64,000 bases of DNA from an uncultured Dehalococcoidia bacterium. Lineage in GTDB: Bacteria > Chloroflexota > Dehalococcoidia > Lucifugimonadales > UBA3495. The stretch spans positions 433,335 to 497,334 of the forward strand of contig CATOSP010000003.1 of assembly GCA_951812625.1 (NCBI GenBank), read 5' to 3'. Each line of letters begins with the position of its first letter. The stretch's first letter is position 1. The position numbers were made by a program, and so were the translations under genes. Below, in pieces: positions 58,901 to 64,000 of the stretch. Below the pieces are notes generated by a model. The model saw only the letters and a program-made list of their open reading frames with translations, did no database searches and had not been told where the DNA came from.

Positions 58901-60797
58901 CATCAGGGAATTGCAGTCAGCGCTGGATATGGACAATCAGTTGCGGTTCGGCAACCCTGGTGGCCTGATGTCCCTGACGTTCGGCGAACAGCAACAAGTG
59001 CTGCTGGATTGGACTCGCAAATTGGCAAGGATCCAGGACCTGGCGGCGTTCAATGCCGGCGCCGATACCGCATTGTCCGAGGGGTTGCAAACAGTTGTAG
59101 ACGTTGCCGCGGTGGAAACGATGGCGGCAGAATCCCTGACCAACTGGTTTGAACGCGCCTGGTACGAAAACGTCGTTGAAACAGCCCTTTCGGAGCGTCC
59201 TGTTCTCAGGGAATTTGACGGTCGATTGCACGAGGGGCGAATCGAGCGGTTCAAGTCCTTTGACAGACAGTCATTGGTATACAACCGGACTCGGGTTGCC
59301 TCGGCCCATCAGAGAAAAGCGTCGCTACCACATCAACTGCCAGACCGCCTGGTGCGACTGAATTCCTACCAAGGAGCTAAGCAGGTTCGGGAACGGCAGC
59401 AGCAACTACGGGTCTTGCAACGCGAAATTCAGAAGCGTGCCAGGCACAAGCCAATTCGCCAACTCCTCAAGGAAGCCGGGGCGGTAATTCAGGACTTGAA
59501 ACCCGTCTTCATGATGAGCCCGCTATCCATCGCCAACTACCTGGCCCCTGATAGTGTCGAGTTCGATCTGGTGGTATTCGACGAGGCCAGTCAGGTTCGC
59601 CCGGTGGACGCCCTGGGCGCTCTGTTGAGAGCTGAGAAAGCCGTAGTGGTGGGCGACAGTCGGCAACTGCCACCCTCCAGCTTTTTCGACCGCGTAGTCC
59701 AATCAAGTGATGACGCTGATGATGAGGAGGAAGAGAGTGTTACAGCGGACATCGAAAGCATTCTGGGTCTGTTCGCAAGCAAGGGCGCACTATCCCGCTA
59801 TCTTCGTTGGCACTACCGCAGCCGCCATGAGTCGCTGATTGCAGTCTCCAACCGGGAATTCTACGATAACAACCTGGTGGTCTTCTCCAGTCCCGACGTT
59901 GGCCGGGAAGCCACAGGGTTGCGTTTTCATCGCCTTCCTGATGCCGTCTACGACCGCGGGCGCAGTGCGGCCAATCGTGGGGAGGCAGAAGCCGTCGCTC
60001 AGGCGGTGATGGAACACGCGGTAAACACCCCTGGTCTTTCGTTGGGAGTGGCAGCGTTCAGCCAGGCCCAAGCACGGGCAATCGAAGACCGTTTGGAAAT
60101 GTTGCGGCTCCAGGACGATTCCGGCGAGGAGTTTTTCGCCGATCATCCCGAGGAGCCTTTCTTCGTAAAGAACCTGGAAAACGTCCAGGGCGACGAGCGC
60201 GACGTCATATTTATCAGCATAGGCTACGGCCGCGATGGGACCGGACAAGTTTCCATGAACTTCGGGCCGCTGAATAACCAGGGTGGCGAGCGCCGATTGA
60301 ACGTATTGATCACCCGAGCCAAGCATCAGTGTCACGTCTTTACCAACCTGCGAGCCGACGACATTGACGTGAGCCGGACGAGATCCACCGGCGTCCGTGC
60401 TTTGAAGACCTTCCTGGCATACGCAGAAACGGGCGTAATTCCGACGGATGTACCATACGAGAGCGACTTCAGTGTTGACTCGCCCTTCCAGCAGGAAGTC
60501 GCCAGACGGCTGGAGAGCTTGGGGTATCAGGTCCATCAGGAAGCCGCTTCAGGCGGCAAGTTCGTGGACATCGCAATTGTGGACCCGGAGCATCCCGGCC
60601 GGTATGTCATGGGTATCGAATGCGACGGTGCTTCCTATCACAGCTCCCGTTCGGCCCGGGACCGTGACCGTTTGCGAGAACAGGTTCTCCAAGGTCTGGG
60701 GTGGAGATTGCACCGTGTCTGGAGTACCGATTGGTTTAATAACCCCGAGCGAGAGCTAAAGCGGACAGTGGAAGCCATAGAAAACACGAGGCTGTGA
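55932..60797 (+). CDS. DUF4011 / UPF1-like helicase / PD-(D/E)XK nuclease defence protein (Hhe-like)
   Basis: The ATG at 55932 starts MRTSSEAEIRARLENSRKEL; a TTG eight codons upstream is less likely. 1621 residues. N-terminal DUF4011-like region (LLDLSLRNPLLNYR). SF1 helicase: Walker A GPPGTGKS (320-327), FVSEKMAALEVV, a ~750-residue helical insertion, then DEAS (1217-1220), VVVGDSRQLPP, LRWHYRSRHESLI, NVQGDERDVIF and RRLNVLITRAK. C-terminal Vsr/PD-(D/E)XK nuclease about 1520-1615 with D1546 (KFVDIAI), E1563-C-D (GIECDGASYH) and RLHRVWSTDW. This is the architecture of the single-gene 'DUF4011-helicase-Vsr' antiphage candidates, though the DUF3320 that usually ends them is absent. It acts on DNA or RNA of invaders by inference only. 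Complete frame, embedded between two IS elements. Confidence 0.88.
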   Translation: MRTSSEAEIRARLENSRKELLDLSLRNPLLNYRPLSARGVEIVGENSHQVFETLVTERKAMTFFPAGQDEEEGAFNLSRDDSEAAIAANQNDRKLQTGETPAALQRRLLNTYRLANSAIEETGVNTLFLGLGMLRWYESDSSQEERWAPLVLVPVRLERTGVSARFSLGYTGEDLGVNLSLLEKAQEDFRLGLPGQDALEPADGQDIDVDDYIGQVEKVIRRSAPDWWGVEPDRMVLGFFSFNKLLMYLDLGDPSVVHNEIIAALFGDQGFSEFGPTVGDPERVDNRLAPSDVFHVLDADSSQALAIHEAGQGRNMVIQGPPGTGKSQTIANIIADAVARGKRVLFVSEKMAALEVVMRRLENIGLGGACLELHSHKTNKRETLDELGHSLNLSPQPTDGSGRELLEQLSRTRGQLNEYADAVNNPVGDTGVSPHVAFGELLALQYDNTANPIARRELPGISGWTGTDYRRKKEAVEDLRLRLQSTGVPSQHPFWGSRLRIALPDARTELQARLESALADTERLAEASNDLAKDTNLPSPGDISAAYGLLTASQHADDAPDTAGLSLKARQWETNGADVWGLVESGLQWQWMRWRRIHDMSGALKDLEDTSTSLAGTMRIDHPADTSESADLLAAAKCAVGAPDASGLDLSAPQWESNAEKIRQLLDRGLRWKQIHTDHDSLLLPQAWGTNFQKARLALNTDGRSRWKRWFSSSYKQAKRQLAGAMRGELPGDVDQQLPLIDAISEEQGLRADINGEYADIVPILGRYWDGQNTDWDAIEPAVRWWLDVLSSVVFGRVPNGTLRLLRQLDVRLNAESVQPQIEALDSAIGRYGSCAQDLQEMLEVTCVVEQEISPEVDRLPYNQQRQLIARFIEELPAGTRHATNPAGRVISETRKRPADIAREIMRLHNVVGPVLGSSWNNLDTDWEAIAPAVRWWLDLLAEAAAGRITEDVVELLQELARQALASDLPRDWQEQIESLRGALEAYPVAIRELQSALDMDNQLRFGNPGGLMSLTFGEQQQVLLDWTRKLARIQDLAAFNAGADTALSEGLQTVVDVAAVETMAAESLTNWFERAWYENVVETALSERPVLREFDGRLHEGRIERFKSFDRQSLVYNRTRVASAHQRKASLPHQLPDRLVRLNSYQGAKQVRERQQQLRVLQREIQKRARHKPIRQLLKEAGAVIQDLKPVFMMSPLSIANYLAPDSVEFDLVVFDEASQVRPVDALGALLRAEKAVVVGDSRQLPPSSFFDRVVQSSDDADDEEEESVTADIESILGLFASKGALSRYLRWHYRSRHESLIAVSNREFYDNNLVVFSSPDVGREATGLRFHRLPDAVYDRGRSAANRGEAEAVAQAVMEHAVNTPGLSLGVAAFSQAQARAIEDRLEMLRLQDDSGEEFFADHPEEPFFVKNLENVQGDERDVIFISIGYGRDGTGQVSMNFGPLNNQGGERRLNVLITRAKHQCHVFTNLRADDIDVSRTRSTGVRALKTFLAYAETGVIPTDVPYESDFSVDSPFQQEVARRLESLGYQVHQEAASGGKFVDIAIVDPEHPGRYVMGIECDGASYHSSRSARDRDRLREQVLQGLGWRLHRVWSTDWFNNPERELKRTVEAIENTRL

Positions 60798-60818
60798 GAT
60801 CAAGTAATTGCCACCTAA

Positions 60819-61668
60819 CTATGGGGTGTCGTCAAAAGAGTTTGCTCCAGATCATCACTGCCCGGAGTTGACAGGCTGCCAGGTATGACGCCGTTCTTCT
60901 GGCATAACGGGTCGCCACCCCGCGCCACTGCTTGAATTCCAGGAAACCGTTCTCCACCAAGTGCCGCAACCTGTACAGCGCCCGGTCATAGTCCCGCTTC
61001 TCCTTCCGGTTGCTCTTGGGCGGTATCACCGGCTCCATTCCCAACTCCGTGGCAGCGGCTATGATTTCGTTGGTGTCATAGGCTTTATCCGCCAGCAGGC
61101 ACTCTGCCTCAATCCCTTCAATCAGGGTTAACGCCTGGGAGCAGCCGGCCGACGTGCCTTCGGTCACCGCCAGCCGTACCGGCATTCCGTGGGAGTCCAC
61201 TGCCAGGTGCAGCTTGCTGTTCAGCCCCCTTTTGTGCGGGCTATGGCCTGGTTTCCGCCCCGGGCCCCGGCACTGTGGGGATGGGCCTTGATGTAGCTGG
61301 AATCAATCATCAGCCACTCGAAATCGGGGTCATCCATCACTGCCTCCAACAGTCCGGCCCACACGCCCCGGTCCCGCCAGCGGAAGAAGCGGCGATGGGT
61401 GTTCTTCCAGTCTCCGTAGTCCGGGGGCAGATCACGCCAGGGAGCGCCGGTGCGCAGTATCCAGCACACGGCGTCGATAAACCGCCGGTTGTCATGGGAT
61501 GGCCGGCCTCTCTTGCCCTCTCCCACCGGTAGGTACGGCCTTAGCCTCTCCCAAACATCATCGGCCATATCGTGGCGCCGGTGCGCTGCCGTCATACTCC
61601 CCACCTCCCACACTCTCCCCGTTTCCAGCAATTTGCCACTCGCTCATTGTTTTGACGACACCCCATAG
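60819..61668 (-). mobile_element. IS5-family (IS427-type) element
   Basis: Perfect 19-bp inverted repeats CTATGGGGTGTCGTCAAAA (60819-60837) and its complement (61650-61668). About 850 bp with two overlapping transposase frames. The TA within each end may be the target duplication usual for this group. It begins 21 bp after the helicase stop. Confidence 0.9.
60832..61631 (-). CDS. IS5/IS427-type transposase made by frameshifting
   Basis: First frame (61631-61221): HDMADDVWERLRPYLPVGEG, FIDAVCWILRTGAPWRDLPP, HRRFFRWRDRGVW and the first catalytic acid in MIDSSYIKAH. It ends at ARTKGG-TGA. Second frame (to 60832): LNSKLHLAVDSHGMPV, ECLLADKAYDT (second acid), VIPPKSNRKEKRDYDRALYR and LRHLVENGFLEFKQWRG (final E). 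The junction AAAAGGGGGCTGA fits a -1 slip that re-reads a G, giving KGGLNSKL. Many IS427-type elements use programmed frameshifting of this kind, so I treat the element as potentially functional. A simple one-base loss in the G run is the alternative. Confidence 0.82.
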
Positions 61669-61823
61669 CGTAGTGGTCTCGCCCTTTCCATAGGGGCTTG
61701 AACGCGAAGTCCTGCGGCCACGGGATGGTCCGCAACAACGTCTCGCCGACAAAAAGTTAAAACGCGGGAAGTCAATCCTCCCATACGATGTAGTAAACAA
61801 CCCAGGGAGGTGACGGTTACGCC

Positions 61824-63200
61824 ATGACTGCCCATGTACAGAGGTACATATTCAGCTACCTGGTGCGACTCTTCCCAGCCGTGCCCCACGACGAGTTCGC
61901 CGAGTTCGTGGACAATGTCCGCGAGAATGGCCTGATTGACGCCATCGTTGTCTGGCGGGGCGCCATAGTTGACGGCTGGCACCGCTACCTGGCCTGCCTC
62001 GCAGCCGGGGTGGCGCCGAGGTTCACGCACCTGCCCGACAACGCCGACCCGCTGGTATTCGTCGTGGCCAAGAACCTCTTGCGCCGGCATCTCACCACCA
62101 GCCAGCGGGCCGAGATCGCCTACAGGATATCCGCCCTGTCGGCGCGGGGCCGCCCACGCGGAGAAGGAACGGACGGCGAGTTCCCGCAGCGGTCCTATAC
62201 CCAGGCGGAAGCCGCCAGGCTGCTCCGGGTGAGCAGGAGGGAGGTCGGATACGCCGCCAGGGTCTTTTCCCCCGACGGCCCGGTGGACCCCCAGGTGCGC
62301 CGGGCCGTCCAGCAGGGAACCCTGCGGGTCAGCGACGGCGCCACGGTTGCCGAAGACCCGCCGGAGGTCCAGCGCGAGGCCCTGGCGCGGGTTGTCGCCA
62401 AGAAGCACCGGACCATCGCCAGCGCGGCCGGGCAGGTAAAAGGCGAAATCGCCCTCCGGGAGAACGAGGAGGCCTGGGAGTCAACCCGGGCCAGGCCGGC
62501 GGGAGAAACGGTGACCATCCACCACTCGGCGGTGAGCGGCCTGCATCGTCTGGTAGCTGCGGCCAGCGTGGATGCAATCATCACCCATCCCCCGGGCACG
62601 GCTGAGGCGCTGCCGCTATTTTCCGACCTGGCCTCCTTCGCGGGCCATGCACTCAAACCAGGCGGAGTGATGGTGGTCATGGCGCATGCTGCGCTCTTGC
62701 CCCGGATCATTGAGCGCCTGAGCCGCCAAGAACTCAAGTGGATTCTGGAATTCGACCTGCAGTTCCCCGGGCCGCAGGGCAGGTCCGGTTATCCGTACCG
62801 GGTCAATATTCACCGGCGTCCACTGCTGGTCTACGCCAAGTCGGGCTTCTCCCTCAATGGCGGCTCCGACGTGATCGCCGTGCCCACCCCAGGGGAACTC
62901 AGTGAGGACCGGAGCGGGTGGCATCCCGTTGAAGTCGCCATGGCGATGACAGTCGAGCGGTTCACCCAAGCTGGCCAGGTGGTGTGTGATCCTTCAATGC
63001 TGGGCAGGCCGGGCTCCATGCTGGGAGCCATGGAAAACGGCTGCATATTCATAGGCGCAGACCGGGACAGATCCAGCATCGACCGCACCCGGGAAGTGCT
63101 CCGGCAGTCCCAGAAGCAGGAATCCCCGGAGACCGTGGTAAGTTCCCGCGCAACCCACCCCGGGGCATCCGGAGGGCCGGCGTCCCGTGGAAACGTCTGA
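61824..63200 (+). CDS. ParB-like domain fused to a methylase-like domain with degenerate motifs
   Basis: ATG about 11 bases after GGGAGGTG; 458 residues. N-terminal ParB/Srx-like fold (FAEFVDNVRENGLIDAIVVW, IVDGWHRYLACL), a KorB-type HTH (RSYTQAEAARLLRVSRREVGY), then a region resembling N4/N6 DNA methylases. The catalytic motif, normally D-P-P-Y, is THPPGT with H255, and the cofactor motif, normally D-P-F-x-G-x-G-T, is DPSMLGRPGS from D389. LASFAGHALKPGGVMVVM keeps the expected strand after motif IV. Many Chloroflexota encode ParB-methylase fusions; here the methylase looks catalytically dead, so DNA binding or a regulatory role is more likely than modification. Monocistronic in the window. 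Confidence 0.75.
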   Translation: MTAHVQRYIFSYLVRLFPAVPHDEFAEFVDNVRENGLIDAIVVWRGAIVDGWHRYLACLAAGVAPRFTHLPDNADPLVFVVAKNLLRRHLTTSQRAEIAYRISALSARGRPRGEGTDGEFPQRSYTQAEAARLLRVSRREVGYAARVFSPDGPVDPQVRRAVQQGTLRVSDGATVAEDPPEVQREALARVVAKKHRTIASAAGQVKGEIALRENEEAWESTRARPAGETVTIHHSAVSGLHRLVAAASVDAIITHPPGTAEALPLFSDLASFAGHALKPGGVMVVMAHAALLPRIIERLSRQELKWILEFDLQFPGPQGRSGYPYRVNIHRRPLLVYAKSGFSLNGGSDVIAVPTPGELSEDRSGWHPVEVAMAMTVERFTQAGQVVCDPSMLGRPGSMLGAMENGCIFIGADRDRSSIDRTREVLRQSQKQESPETVVSSRATHPGASGGPASRGNV

Positions 63201-63912
63201 CCCTGGCGGCCGGACCACACCGGCTCGACCGTGTCCCCAACCAGCATGGCCCCCCGGGATGAGAACCTCCTCTGGCTCCCGGCAACAACCAGCCGGTCTT
63301 AGCCGGGAGTCCGGGTAATCCGCTCTAGCCCGGTGGGTGGCAGGGCTGAGAATGCGAACCAAGAGGGCATTCCTAACTGTGTCGCGTTCCGGCAGGACGG
63401 GATGCCGGGACCAGGCCCCTCCATGCTGAAAATGTGCAAAATTGCACATTTTCAGCCAACCATAGCGCGCTGGCCGGCATCGTGTCCACTGGGTGAGTCG
63501 GGCGCCGTCTGTTGGTCGTGGAGCTATGCAAGAAGGTCGGGGTTTGGAACCATCGGAGTACCCGTGTCAGCACCCACAGCGTCGTGTGGTTCCGCATGGT
63601 CTGCAGGCAACCGTGCTGCCAGGGAGGAGGGTCTGTCCCTGGATCCGGAATACGAGAACTCCTGGTGCAGCAAGTTCACGACAATAGCGCCCAGCTTTCC
63701 AGAGTGCACCAGAACCGTGCGTCGGGCTCGACCTGACCGGATGAGGGTCTGGCACTGCCTTCGGGGGATGGCCGGGCTGGCTCCTGCCGCTTGGTGGGCT
63801 GCCGGGTCCGCGCTGTAATTTCCGTGTCTGGTGCCGCCCCGTCCAGGACGATTGCAAAGTCGAGGAAGGTAGTTTGCAAAGGCAGGGAAGTGAGGTACGG
63901 GAGAGTGTAGAA
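63201..63912. other. Intergenic region, no supported gene
   Basis: About 700 bp. Several overlapping open frames of 60-160 codons on both strands have no ribosome-binding site and no recognisable motif. Contains the palindrome at 63425-63456. The left end of the ISAs1 element probably lies around 63840 (CAGGACGATTGCAAAG). Confidence 0.4.
63425..63456. promoter_or_regulatory. Perfect 32-nt palindrome
   Basis: GCTGAAAATGTGCAA and its exact complement, separated by AA. AT-rich in a GC-rich setting. It could be a bidirectional terminator (A-tract and T-tract within the arms) or a dimeric operator; nothing in the sequence decides between these. Confidence 0.6.
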
Positions 63913-64000
63913 ATGGAGGCGGTGGAATCTCTGTTCGAGTGTTTGGAGCAGGTGGCGGACCCGAGGAGAGCCAGGGGAGTTCGGCATCCCTTTCAGGTCA
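63913..64000 (+). CDS. ISAs1-family transposase, N-terminal end only (runs off window)
   Basis: MEAVESLFECLEQVADPRRA then RGVRHPFQV: the conserved L...L..V.DPRRA.G.RHP opening of ISAs1 (H-repeat) transposases. Only 29 codons are inside the window. Confidence 0.75.
   Translation, partial: MEAVESLFECLEQVADPRRARGVRHPFQV

Overview
This is a high-GC bacterial window whose gene content suggests a Chloroflexota lineage, probably Dehalococcoidia/SAR202-like. The hints are giant secreted proteins built from 'ADGLDN...YQW' Ig-like repeats, a GAF-sensor fragment with the RINESL...VLQGVL...ARYGA signature, a small HTH protein beginning MPRQRTQHGRTVYVFPED, and IS21/ISNCY/ISL3/ISAs1 elements. The assignment rests on family recognition; there is no rRNA or other phylogenetic marker in the window.

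Region 1 (1-37658) is an array of five co-oriented giant genes (at least 1272, then 2286, 2076, 1752 and 3512 aa). They are mosaics of Ig-like, Fn3, Calx-beta, SwmB-like, cadherin-like and beta-sandwich modules. All five end in nearly the same ~110-residue domain and stop at SGPxQ. Gene 2 also carries a PEP/pyruvate-dikinase-like ATP-grasp module and a complete type I sulfatase (CSPTR). Gene 4 carries a HELGH zinc metallopeptidase. The spaces between genes are repeated too: a post-stop hairpin (four genes), a decayed antisense GAF-sensor fragment (three copies), an AT-rich promoter with TATAAT (three copies), and long leaders with terminator-like hairpins. The array appears to have grown by segmental duplication; one paralogue (13495-13917) is reduced to a stub.

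Region 2 (37659-41100) holds a resolvase-like N-terminal domain lacking its serine, a broken HTH gene, an intact 12-repeat TPR gene, two small unknown genes, and a fossil of a second TPR gene.

Region 3 (41117-51350) is a graveyard of mobile elements and defence genes: an IS21 element with a nonsense codon in istA, an abutting ISNCY element with two frameshifts, a membrane protein overlapping a transposase/BrnA-like antitoxin chimera, and a type I restriction gene (hsdR). The hsdR gene is cut by a second IS21 element with a 5-bp target duplication. After that element hsdR resumes in frame for about 50 codons and runs directly into an orphan CRISPR array, followed by a truncated ISL3 transposase.

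Region 4 (51375-64000) contains an HtrA-like lipoprotein protease, small membrane proteins, an intact IS1380 element, a 1.6-kilo-residue DUF4011/UPF1-like helicase-nuclease (Hhe-type defence candidate), an IS5/IS427-type element, a ParB-like protein fused to a methylase-like domain with degenerate catalytic motifs, and the first codons of an ISAs1 transposase at the window edge. I see no tRNA or rRNA genes.
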